NCBI GenBank assembly: GCA_019120475.1 | Contig: DWVA01000026.1 | Location: 1-13,073 of the forward strand | DNA: 13,073 nt | Source: Candidatus Blautia intestinipullorum | GTDB lineage: Bacteria; Bacillota; Clostridia; Lachnospirales; Lachnospiraceae | Reading direction: 5' to 3' | Shown here: piece by piece, positions 1 to 6,743 of the stretch | Numbering within the stretch: position 1 is the first letter of the stretch | Layout of the letters: every line of letters begins with the position of its first letter | The notes under the pieces: generated by a model | What the model was told of the DNA's origin: nothing | What the model saw: the letters and a program-made list of their open reading frames with translations, nothing else | Database searches by the model: none | Program-made: the position numbers and the translations under genes

Positions 1-1
1 T

Positions 2-790
2 CTTATTGATGTTCTTGATCCCCGGGAGGAATTCCATATTGTCAGATTTCAGGAAATGGCAAAGGCCGCCATGGAGACTATCTATTCCAGGGGGAAAATA
101 CCTGTGCTTACGGGCGGAACCGGTTTCTATATTCAGGCAGTGACAAGAGATATTGATTTTACAACAGCCCGTCAGGAAGACGACTATCGCCATAGTCTGG
201 AAGAACTTGCCCGGGAAAAAGGCTGTGAGTATCTTCACGATATGTTAAAAGAAAAAGATCCGAAAAGCGCCACGCTCATTCACGCTCATAATGTAAAAAG
301 AGTGATCCGCGCCCTGGAATTTTATCATCAGAACGGAACGCCGATCTCTGATCATAACCAGAAGCAGAAGGAACAGGAAAGTCCCTATAATCTTGCCTAT
401 TTTGTTTTAAATCTTCCGCGAGAACTTCTTTATGAAAGAATTGACCGGCGGGTGGATCATATGATGGAGGACGGTCTCCTGGAAGAGGTGGCCGCGCTGA
501 AAAAAGACGGATGCCGCCGGGGAATGGTTTCCATGCAGGGGCTGGGATATAAGGAGATCCTGGACTATCTGGACGGACTCTGTTCTTTGGATGAAGCAGT
601 AAGGATACTGAAGCGGGACACCCGCCATTTTGCCAAAAGGCAGCTTACCTGGTTCCGCAGAGAACCTGACGTCATATGGGTAAACAAGGACGAATTTCAT
701 TATAAGGAAGACGAAATTCTGAACTATATGCTTTCCGTCTGCCGGGAAAAAGGGATTTTCCGCAGGGACGGAGACAATACAGCAGAATAA
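2..790 (+). CDS. miaA: tRNA dimethylallyltransferase MiaA (5'-truncated by window edge)
   Basis: MiaA transfers a dimethylallyl group to N6 of adenosine 37 in tRNAs that read UNN codons, the first step towards (ms2)i6A. The reading frame is open from base 2 and gives 262 residues; the family is usually about 310, so roughly the first 50, including the P-loop, lie upstream. An internal ATG at 56 is not the start, because the preceding codons already read as MiaA (LIDVLDPREEF). Visible family motifs, numbered from base 2, are GGTGFY (38-43), NVKRVIRALE (97-106), QGLGYKEI (179-186) and the basic RDTRHFAKRQLTWFRR (205-220). The C terminus looks complete. The next gene begins 22 bases after the TAA stop, so the two are probably cotranscribed. 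In Firmicutes miaA often follows mutS/mutL, which cannot be checked here. Confidence 0.96.
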   Translation, partial: LIDVLDPREEFHIVRFQEMAKAAMETIYSRGKIPVLTGGTGFYIQAVTRDIDFTTARQEDDYRHSLEELAREKGCEYLHDMLKEKDPKSATLIHAHNVKRVIRALEFYHQNGTPISDHNQKQKEQESPYNLAYFVLNLPRELLYERIDRRVDHMMEDGLLEEVAALKKDGCRRGMVSMQGLGYKEILDYLDGLCSLDEAVRILKRDTRHFAKRQLTWFRREPDVIWVNKDEFHYKEDEILNYMLSVCREKGIFRRDGDNTAE

Positions 791-812
791 GCAGAAAGGA
801 AAAACATCAGCA

Positions 813-2105
813 ATGAGAGAAATATATGAACAACTGGGAATCTCCCCGGAAGTGTATGAATTCGGGACAGCCATTGAGCATCTTCTGAAAGACCGGTTTG
901 AGCAGTTTGACAAAACCGCAGAATACAATCAGATGAAAGTTCTTCTTGCCATGCAGAAGAATAAAGTCAGCGCAGAATGCTTCAACAGTTCTTCCGGCTA
1001 CGGATATGATGATTTCGGCCGCGATACGCTGGAAAAGGTCTATGCAGATACTTTTCATACAGAGGCATGTCTGGTACGTCCTCAGATCGCCTGCGGAACC
1101 CACGCTCTGGCCATCGCCCTTTTCGGCAATCTCCGTCCGGGGGACGAGCTTCTGGCTCCGGCCGGCAAGCCTTACGATACCCTGGAGGAAGTGATCGGGA
1201 TCCGCCCGTCCAGAGGGTCTCTGGCGGAATATGGGATTACTTACCGCCAGGTAGAGCTGAAGTCGGACGGAACCTTTGATTACGACGCCATCAGAGAAGC
1301 AATTCATGAAAAGACAAAGCTGGTGGAGATCCAGCGCTCCAAGGGTTATCAGACAAGACCTTCTTTTTCCGTAAAGCAGATCGGCGAGCTGATTTCTTTT
1401 ATTAAGGGCATCAAGCCGGATGTGATCTGTATGGTAGATAACTGCTACGGGGAATTTGTAGAGACCCTGGAACCCAGCGACGTAGGCGCGGATATGGTGG
1501 TGGGTTCCCTGATCAAAAATCCCGGCGGAGGGCTGGCGCCCATCGGAGGATATATCGCTGGAACAAAGGAGTGCGTGGAAAACGCCGCAAACCGTATGAC
1601 CTGCCCCGGACTGGGTATGGAGGTAGGAGCCTCTCTTGGGGTAAACCGTTCTTTTTACCAGGGATTTTTCCTTGCTCCGATGGTAACAAAAGGCGCTTTA
1701 AAAGGCGCTGTTTTCGCCGCCAATATTTACGAACGCCTCGGCTTTCCGGTGATTCCGGATGGGAAAGAGTCCAGGCATGATATCATCCAGGCGGTGACTT
1801 TGAACTCTCCGGAGAGAGTCTGCGCCTTCTGCAGCGGGATCCAGGCGGCCGCCCCGGTGGACAGCTATGTAGAACCGGAGCCTTGGGATATGCCCGGATA
1901 TGACAGTCAGGTGATCATGGCCGCTGGAGCCTTTGTACAGGGATCTTCCATAGAACTCTCCGCCGACGGTCCCATGAAGCCTCCCTATGCAGTTTATTTT
2001 CAGGGCGGTCTGACATGGGAGCACGCAAAGCTCGGCATCCTCATGTCAGTGCAGAAACTGGCGGAAAAAAATCTCATCACCCTGCCGGAAACAAAGATTT
2101 TATAG
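813..2105 (+). CDS. PLP-dependent methionine gamma-lyase family protein (YnbB-like, 'aluminium resistance protein')
   Basis: This 430-residue protein resembles the Met_gamma_lyase family (PF06838; YnbB in Bacillus), fold-type I PLP enzymes related to cystathionine and methionine gamma-lyases. Members are often annotated as aluminium resistance proteins, and the true substrate is not established. The PLP site is visible: VDNCYGEF (208-215) supplies the Asp (D209) expected to bind the pyridine nitrogen, and SLIKNPGGG (232-240) supplies the probable Schiff-base lysine K235. SGYGYDDFGRDTLE (61-74) and the CGTHA stretch (94-98) are also typical of the family. The ATG at 813 is supported by GAAAGGA about 10 bases upstream and by full family length. 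It follows miaA closely, an arrangement common in Firmicutes. The family assignment is firm; the reaction (C-S lyase on a sulfur amino acid) is inferred from homology. Confidence 0.9.
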   Translation: MREIYEQLGISPEVYEFGTAIEHLLKDRFEQFDKTAEYNQMKVLLAMQKNKVSAECFNSSSGYGYDDFGRDTLEKVYADTFHTEACLVRPQIACGTHALAIALFGNLRPGDELLAPAGKPYDTLEEVIGIRPSRGSLAEYGITYRQVELKSDGTFDYDAIREAIHEKTKLVEIQRSKGYQTRPSFSVKQIGELISFIKGIKPDVICMVDNCYGEFVETLEPSDVGADMVVGSLIKNPGGGLAPIGGYIAGTKECVENAANRMTCPGLGMEVGASLGVNRSFYQGFFLAPMVTKGALKGAVFAANIYERLGFPVIPDGKESRHDIIQAVTLNSPERVCAFCSGIQAAAPVDSYVEPEPWDMPGYDSQVIMAAGAFVQGSSIELSADGPMKPPYAVYFQGGLTWEHAKLGILMSVQKLAEKNLITLPETKIL

Positions 2106-2133
2106 TTTTCCGCACAGAGAAAAGGAGCCTTGT

Positions 2134-3318
2134 ATGGATCACAAACGGCATATTATTATTGCAGGAGGAGGCGCTTCGGGACTGACCGCCGCAATTATGG
2201 CGGCAAAAGAGGGCTGTTCTGTCACAGTTCTTGAGCATAACGAAAAAACAGGGCGTAAAATCTGCGTCACAGGAAACGGCCGCTGCAATCTGACAAACCG
2301 GGATCAGCGGGAAGACGCCTACCATGGGGATCACCCTGAATTTGCCCGGGAAGTCCTCCGGCAGTTTTCTTTTGAAGATACGCTTCATTTTTTCGAGAAC
2401 ATAGGGATCGCCTTTGCAGACCGTAAGGGATGGCTGTATCCAAGAAGCGGACAGGCCAAAAGCGTAGCGGAGCTTTTGGAGGGAAAGGCCAGGAGCCTGA
2501 AAGTAAAAATAAAGACAAAGGAACATGTAAACGATGTGTTCAAAAAAGACGGAATCTGGAACGTAAGGACAGAAGGATGGACTTATCAGGGAGACGCCGT
2601 GATCCTTGCCAACGGCTCAAAGGCATCTTCTGTTCCCGGTTCCGATGGAAGCGGCTACAGAATCGCCGCGAAACTGGGACATGAAATCATTCCTCCCCTT
2701 CCTGCCCTTGTATCTTTAAAGTGCAAAGGGAAAAATTTTTCCGGCTGGGCCGGAGTTCGCACAGAGGCACGTGTCAGCCTTCTTGCCGATGGACAGCTCA
2801 TCCGGACGGAAGCCGGGGAAATTCAGCTTACCGAGTACGGGGTCTCCGGTATTCCTGTCTTTCAGATCAGCCGTTTTGCCGTCCGTACCATCCGGGAGGG
2901 ACGTAAAGCGGAGATCCTGCTTGACTTTTTTCCGGAATCCACTCCGGATCAGACGAAAAATCTTCTTCGCAGGCGAAAGGAAACCTGCCCGTACAAATCC
3001 GGCGCAGAACTGCTCATCGGTCTTTTTCCGGACAGGCTGTGCAAAATTCTCTGCAGACAACCGGATCTTATCCAGGCGATCCATGGTTTCCGGCTGGAAA
3101 TTACAGGAGATACCGGATTTTCCCAGGCGCAGGTATGCTCCGGCGGCGTCAGCACAGAAGAGATCGATCCTTTTACCCTGGAGTCAAAAATCCACAGAGG
3201 ACTCTATTTTGCCGGAGAACTTCTTGATATCGACGGAGCCTGCGGCGGGTACAATCTTCAATGGGCATGGTCCAGCGGAGCCGTGGCCGGAATTCACAGT
3301 GCAAAGGAGCGTATATGA
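2134..3318 (+). CDS. HI0933/YhiN-type NAD(P)/FAD-dependent oxidoreductase
   Basis: A 394-residue flavoprotein of the HI0933-like family (PF03486). It begins with a Rossmann dinucleotide motif, GGGASG (11-16), inside a hydrophobic beta strand, with the expected acidic residue E34 ending the second strand. The family signature GRKICVTGNGRCNLTN is at 40-55. The C-terminal FAD-contact block runs from GGVS (337-340) through YFAGELLDIDG (358-368) to GGYNLQWAWSSG (371-382). The length is normal for the family. The ATG at 2134 has AAAGGAG 7-8 bases upstream. The stop overlaps the next start by four bases (ATGA), so the downstream flavoprotein is probably translationally coupled. Homologues include E. 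coli YhiN and the clostridial protein named BaiN, reported as a bile-acid reductase; nothing here shows bile-acid activity, so the substrate is left open. Confidence 0.93.
   Translation: MDHKRHIIIAGGGASGLTAAIMAAKEGCSVTVLEHNEKTGRKICVTGNGRCNLTNRDQREDAYHGDHPEFAREVLRQFSFEDTLHFFENIGIAFADRKGWLYPRSGQAKSVAELLEGKARSLKVKIKTKEHVNDVFKKDGIWNVRTEGWTYQGDAVILANGSKASSVPGSDGSGYRIAAKLGHEIIPPLPALVSLKCKGKNFSGWAGVRTEARVSLLADGQLIRTEAGEIQLTEYGVSGIPVFQISRFAVRTIREGRKAEILLDFFPESTPDQTKNLLRRRKETCPYKSGAELLIGLFPDRLCKILCRQPDLIQAIHGFRLEITGDTGFSQAQVCSGGVSTEEIDPFTLESKIHRGLYFAGELLDIDGACGGYNLQWAWSSGAVAGIHSAKERI
3303..3317 (+). promoter_or_regulatory. Ribosome site and ATGA coupling that set the second flavoprotein start
   Basis: AAAGGAG (3303-3309) lies inside the last codons of the upstream flavoprotein gene, five bases before the ATG at 3315. 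The stop codon TGA (3316-3318) shares bases with that ATG. This places the start at 3315, not at the in-frame ATG at 3261, and suggests that terminating ribosomes reinitiate on the second cistron. Confidence 0.8.
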
Positions 3319-4904
3319 TACGAATCACACAGTTAAAGCTTCCTGTTTCACACAGTCAGGAGGAGCTCAGAAAGAAAATCGCCAAAAGTCTCCGTTGTTC
3401 TCCGGATGATCTGTCCTACGAGATTATCCGCCAGTCTCTGGATGCGAGACATAAGGAAGATAAAAAATTTGTATACACAATAGATGTAACTGTTCCCGGT
3501 GAAAAAAAGATCCTGAAAAAGGTTCACAATAATAATATTATGTATACTAAAAAGCAGGGATATCATTTCCCGGAAACAAGGAAGGAAAGAAACCGTCTGT
3601 CTCCTGTGATCGTAGGCAGCGGTCCTGCAGGTCTGTTCTGCGCCTGGTATCTTGCTTATGCCGGATACTATCCCCTGATCCTGGAAAGAGGAGAAGAAGC
3701 GATAAAGCGTCAGAAAACAGTAGAGCATTTCTGGAAAAACGGCGTGCTTGACCCGGATTCCAACGTACAGTTCGGAGAAGGGGGCGCCGGTACTTTTTCA
3801 GACGGAAAACTGAATACTCTTGTAAAAGATTCCTCCGGCCGGAACCGGGAAGTCCTGAAGCGTTTTGTAGAAGCAGGGGCTCCCCGGGAAATCCTTTATC
3901 AGCAGAAGCCTCATCTTGGCACAGATGTTCTTATCCATATTGTCCAGACACTGCGCCGCCAGATTGAGGAAATGGGAGGAGAATTTCGTTTCCGCTCCAA
4001 ACTGACGGATCTTTTTATCGAAAACGGACGGCTGAATGCAGTGGAGATCAACGGAAGTGAGAGGATTCCTGCCGAAATCTGTGTTCTTGCTCCCGGACAC
4101 AGCGCAAGAGATACCTTTCAAATGCTGAAAAGCCGGGGAATCCATATGGAGCCAAAGTCTTTCGCAGTAGGACTGCGTATAGAGCATCCTCAGGAAATGA
4201 TCAACCAGGCGCTTTACGGCGAGGCGGAAAATCCATACCTGGGACCTGCCAGCTACAAACTGACTCATAGCTGCCGAAACGGAAGAGGAGTCTATTCTTT
4301 CTGCATGTGTCCGGGGGGATATGTAGTCAACGCTTCCTCTGAAGAGGGGCTTTTGGCGGTAAACGGTATGAGTTATCAGGCAAGAAACAGCCGGAATGCA
4401 AACAGCGCCCTGATCGTGACGGTTACGCCGGAGGATTTTCCGGAAGAGGGGCCGCTGGGAGGAATCGCTTTTCAGCGTATGCTCGAGAAAAAAGCCTGGG
4501 AAGCAGGCCAGGGCAGGATCCCTGTCCAGCTTTTCGGCGACTATAAAAGCCACAGGGCAAGTAGGGAATTCGGCAAAGTAAAACCCTGTACAAAAGGAGA
4601 TCATGTGCTTTCCGATGTCCGTTCCGTTCTCCCTGAGCCACTGGGAGATTCTATTGAAGAAGGAATCCTTGCCTTCGGAAAAAAAATAAAGGGCTTTGAC
4701 AGAGAGGACGCGCTTTTAAGCGGAGTGGAAAGCCGTACCTCTTCTCCGGTACGCATCATCAGGGATGCCAGAGGAATGTCAAACGCAGAGGGAATCTATC
4801 CCTGCGGGGAAGGAGCCGGTTATGCGGGAGGCATTACTTCCGCAGCCATGGACGGGATCCGTGTAGCGGAGTGGATTTGTGAAAATTTTAAAAATTCCCT
4901 GTAG
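3315..4904 (+). CDS. COG2509-type FAD-dependent dehydrogenase
   Basis: A 529-residue protein of the uncharacterised NAD(FAD)-utilising dehydrogenase group (COG2509). An N-terminal extension of about 95 residues with a mixed basic/acidic alpha-beta character (MIRITQLKLPV onward) precedes the Rossmann FAD motif GSGPAG (101-106). Further conserved blocks are VQFGEGGAGTFSDGKLNT (151-168), the HSCRNGRGVYSFCMCPGG region (318-335) and the C-terminal FAD-contact segment CGEGAGYAGGITSAAMDG (497-514). The frame is open further upstream to an ATG at 3261, but that would bury 57 bases in the previous gene and has no ribosome site. The ATG at 3315 has AAAGGAG (3303-3309) five bases upstream and forms an ATGA overlap with the preceding stop. 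Two different flavoproteins in tandem suggest a shared redox role, but no substrate can be named. The group is annotated across Firmicutes without a proven reaction. Confidence 0.9.
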   Translation: MIRITQLKLPVSHSQEELRKKIAKSLRCSPDDLSYEIIRQSLDARHKEDKKFVYTIDVTVPGEKKILKKVHNNNIMYTKKQGYHFPETRKERNRLSPVIVGSGPAGLFCAWYLAYAGYYPLILERGEEAIKRQKTVEHFWKNGVLDPDSNVQFGEGGAGTFSDGKLNTLVKDSSGRNREVLKRFVEAGAPREILYQQKPHLGTDVLIHIVQTLRRQIEEMGGEFRFRSKLTDLFIENGRLNAVEINGSERIPAEICVLAPGHSARDTFQMLKSRGIHMEPKSFAVGLRIEHPQEMINQALYGEAENPYLGPASYKLTHSCRNGRGVYSFCMCPGGYVVNASSEEGLLAVNGMSYQARNSRNANSALIVTVTPEDFPEEGPLGGIAFQRMLEKKAWEAGQGRIPVQLFGDYKSHRASREFGKVKPCTKGDHVLSDVRSVLPEPLGDSIEEGILAFGKKIKGFDREDALLSGVESRTSSPVRIIRDARGMSNAEGIYPCGEGAGYAGGITSAAMDGIRVAEWICENFKNSL

Positions 4905-4908
4905 AGAG

Positions 4909-4937
4909 TATACATGTATCTTTTTTTATGCTAGAAT
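4909..4937 (+). promoter_or_regulatory. Probable sigma-A promoter with extended -10 for the radC-mre-min operon
   Basis: The -35 candidate TATACA (4909-4914, four of six consensus bases) is followed by exactly 17 bases and then the -10 hexamer TAGAAT (4932-4937, five of six). A TG dinucleotide at 4929-4930 gives the extended -10 form TGcTAGAAT, and the spacer contains a seven-T run (4921-4927). It sits in the only intergenic space between the flavoproteins and radC, where a promoter is expected. Transcription would begin near 4943-4945, leaving a leader of about 44 bases before the radC ATG. The -35 overlaps a perfect 10-base palindrome, ATACATGTAT (4910-4919). Assigned by sequence match only. 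Confidence 0.6.
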
Positions 4938-4974
4938 AAAATTTGATTCTTTCCCTGATATCCTGCAGAGGGCC

Positions 4975-4990
4975 AAGGGTGAAAGATATG
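4975..4990 (+). promoter_or_regulatory. radC ribosome-binding site and start
   Basis: AAGGGTGA (4975-4982) carries GGTGA, a good match to the 3' side of the Shine-Dalgarno consensus, five bases before the ATG at 4988. A competing GTG at 4979 has AGAGGG (4967-4972) six bases upstream and would add three residues. A TTG at 4943 falls at the predicted transcription start, so it is unlikely to be used. Confidence 0.55.
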
Positions 4991-5698
4991 AAACATACGA
5001 TCAAGGAACTGCCGGAGTCGGAACGGCCTTATGAAAAATGCATCCGCGAAGGGGAAAGCGCTTTAAGCGACAGCGAACTGCTTGCCGTGATACTGCGCTG
5101 CGGGACCAGAGGAGTTTCCTCTTTGGCTCTGGCAAACGATATCATGAATTATATGAAAGAATCTTCCTATCCGGGATTGGCGGGCATCCTTCACAGCTCC
5201 CTTTCGGAATTGAGGAAGATACATGGAGTCGGTAAGGTAAAAGCCGTTCAGTTAAAATGCATAGGCGAATTGTCAAAACGGATTTCCTCTGCGGCGGCAA
5301 AACCGGCCCTCAGCTTTCATCATCCGGATTCCATCGCGGCTTACTATATGGAGCAGCTCCGTCATCAGGAGCAGGAGCTTATGATCTGTATGATGCTGGA
5401 CAATCAGAATCATCTTCTTGCAGAAAGACTCCTGTCCAAAGGAACTGTAAACGCGGCGCTGATCACACCGAGGGAGATCTATATGGAAGCTGTCCGGTGT
5501 CATGCGGTCAGTCTGATACTGATCCATAACCATCCGGGAGGCAATCCTGCTCCAAGCAGAAATGATATCCTTATTACAGAACAGATTTATCAGGCCGGGG
5601 AGATACTGGGGATCCATCTTCTGGATCATATTATTATCGGGGATCATCAGTATGTCAGTTTTAAAGAGCAGGGGATGATCAGTGGATATCTGGAATAA
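4988..5698 (+). CDS. radC: RadC family JAB-domain protein
   Basis: RadC-family protein of 236 residues from the ATG at 4988, the usual length. The N terminus has the standard opening (TIKELPESERPYEKC, 4-18) and the SALSDSELLAVILRCGT block (24-40). A helix-hairpin-helix segment, IHGVGKVKAVQL, is at 78-89. The C-terminal JAB/MPN metal-site signature is intact: H180 and H182 in IHNHPGGNPAPSRND, then S190 and D193. Despite the name, a direct DNA-repair role is doubtful; the JAMM signature suggests a metal-dependent hydrolase fold, with no agreed substrate. The frame is open back to a TTG at 4943, but that codon coincides with the predicted transcription start. radC directly upstream of mreBCD is a long-standing Firmicutes arrangement, and the mreB-like gene begins 12 bases after the TAA. 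It is the first gene behind the promoter at 4909-4937. Confidence 0.93.
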   Translation: MKHTIKELPESERPYEKCIREGESALSDSELLAVILRCGTRGVSSLALANDIMNYMKESSYPGLAGILHSSLSELRKIHGVGKVKAVQLKCIGELSKRISSAAAKPALSFHHPDSIAAYYMEQLRHQEQELMICMMLDNQNHLLAERLLSKGTVNAALITPREIYMEAVRCHAVSLILIHNHPGGNPAPSRNDILITEQIYQAGEILGIHLLDHIIIGDHQYVSFKEQGMISGYLE

Positions 5699-5710
5699 AG
5701 GGGTAATTTT

Positions 5711-6724
5711 ATGCTGTTAAAAAAGACCTATGGGATAGACCTGGGAAGCAGCAGTATTAAAGTTTATTCGTTTCTCAGAAACAAGACATATATTGAAAAA
5801 AATATGATCGCGTCCAAGGGACGCACAATTATCGCCGTGGGCAATGAAGCATACGAAATGTTTGAAAAGGCACCAGCCGACATCGTTGTAAATTCGCCGA
5901 TGGCTTTTGGTATGATAGCGAATCTTGAGCTTCAGGAAATAGCGCTTTACAGCATGATGAAAAAGATCGACAGATTTCTCGGCATTGGCTCGGATATGTT
6001 TTTTTCTGTTCCGCTTGATATGACAGCTATTGAAAAAAGAGCTTATTATCATGTGGCCAATGGCCACTGGCTCCATCAGAACCGTGTATTTATGGTGGAG
6101 GCGCCTATTGCGGACGCTTTGGCTATGGGTGTGAAGCTGGAAGAAAATCCGGGCAGCATGATCGTCAACATCGGCGCCCAGAGCACTCAGTTTTCTATTA
6201 TTACCGACGGCAAGATCATTATCGCGAAAAAGATCCCCATTGGGGGACGGCAGATGAATGAAGCGATCTGCAGTGAGATCAGGAAAAGATATAATCTTCA
6301 GATCGGCACACGGACGGGAAAAAGGCTGAAGCTTGCAATGGGACGGCTGAACGACCAGAAAAAAGACGCCCGCAAGGTTGTGGGGATCGACAGTATTTCC
6401 GGACTTCCCCGGGAGGAAGTAATCTCCGGATATGTGGTAAATGCCGGCATCATGGACTGTGTCAATGAGATTGCCGCGGAAATGAAAACTTTTCTGGAAA
6501 GGACTCCTCCGCAGATCGCTTATCATATCTCCAGAGAGGGGATTTATCTTACCGGCGGAAGCACCCGCCTTCCCTACATAGACAATTATCTTGCAAGCTA
6601 TACAGGAGTCTCTTTCAAGCTGTCCGAACTTTATGAAACGTCGGCTGTAAACGGACTGGAGAGGATCATCCGGAACCGTGAGCTGATGAAGTGGGCGCAG
6701 CCTGTCAAACAACGAAGATTATAA
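5711..6724 (+). CDS. mreB: Divergent MreB-like actin homologue (rod shape-determining protein)
   Basis: Actin-fold protein of 337 residues, the usual MreB length, in the mreB position before mreC and mreD. MreB filaments at the inner membrane face direct the cell-wall elongation machinery. Alignable landmarks are phosphate-1 DLGSSSIKVY (10-19), VGNEAYEMFEKAPADI (43-58), PLDMTAIEKRAYY (101-113), RKRYNLQIGTRTG (191-203), FLERTPPQI (261-269) and the adenosine loop GIYLTGGSTRLP (277-288). Key positions differ from canonical MreB: phosphate-2, normally DIGGGTTE, reads NIGAQSTQ (153-160), and the usual EEPM reads EAPI (130-133), losing the second Glu tied to hydrolysis. Similar divergence occurs, as I recall, in other Lachnospiraceae proteins of this type, so it may be a lineage form and not decay. 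AAAGGGG (5697-5703) precedes the ATG by seven bases. Gene identity is strong by context; ATPase activity is uncertain. Confidence 0.88.
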   Translation: MLLKKTYGIDLGSSSIKVYSFLRNKTYIEKNMIASKGRTIIAVGNEAYEMFEKAPADIVVNSPMAFGMIANLELQEIALYSMMKKIDRFLGIGSDMFFSVPLDMTAIEKRAYYHVANGHWLHQNRVFMVEAPIADALAMGVKLEENPGSMIVNIGAQSTQFSIITDGKIIIAKKIPIGGRQMNEAICSEIRKRYNLQIGTRTGKRLKLAMGRLNDQKKDARKVVGIDSISGLPREEVISGYVVNAGIMDCVNEIAAEMKTFLERTPPQIAYHISREGIYLTGGSTRLPYIDNYLASYTGVSFKLSELYETSAVNGLERIIRNRELMKWAQPVKQRRL

Positions 6725-6743
6725 TTTTTTAGGGGTATAGTTC

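Noticed and set aside
2101..2106. TATAGT as a -10 element for the HI0933-type gene
   Set aside because: The hexamer is good, but no -35 match lies at 16-18 bases upstream (region reads TCACCCTG).
3261..3314. Upstream in-frame ATG for the COG2509-type flavoprotein
   Set aside because: It would add 18 residues overlapping the previous gene without a ribosome site, while the ATG at 3315 has AAAGGAG five bases away and an ATGA overlap.
4905..4930. Possible terminator after the COG2509-type gene (palindrome plus T-run)
   Set aside because: The 5+5 palindrome at 4910-4919 has no loop and is not GC-rich; the sequence is better explained as promoter spacer.
4943..4987. TTG at 4943 as the radC start
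   Set aside because: It coincides with the predicted transcription start, and the 15 extra residues do not look like the RadC N terminus.
5717..6712. Long antisense open frame (331 codons) opposite the mreB-like gene
   Set aside because: It lies wholly inside a gene with clear actin-family motifs, has no ribosome site of note, and its translation resembles no family; it is a shadow frame.
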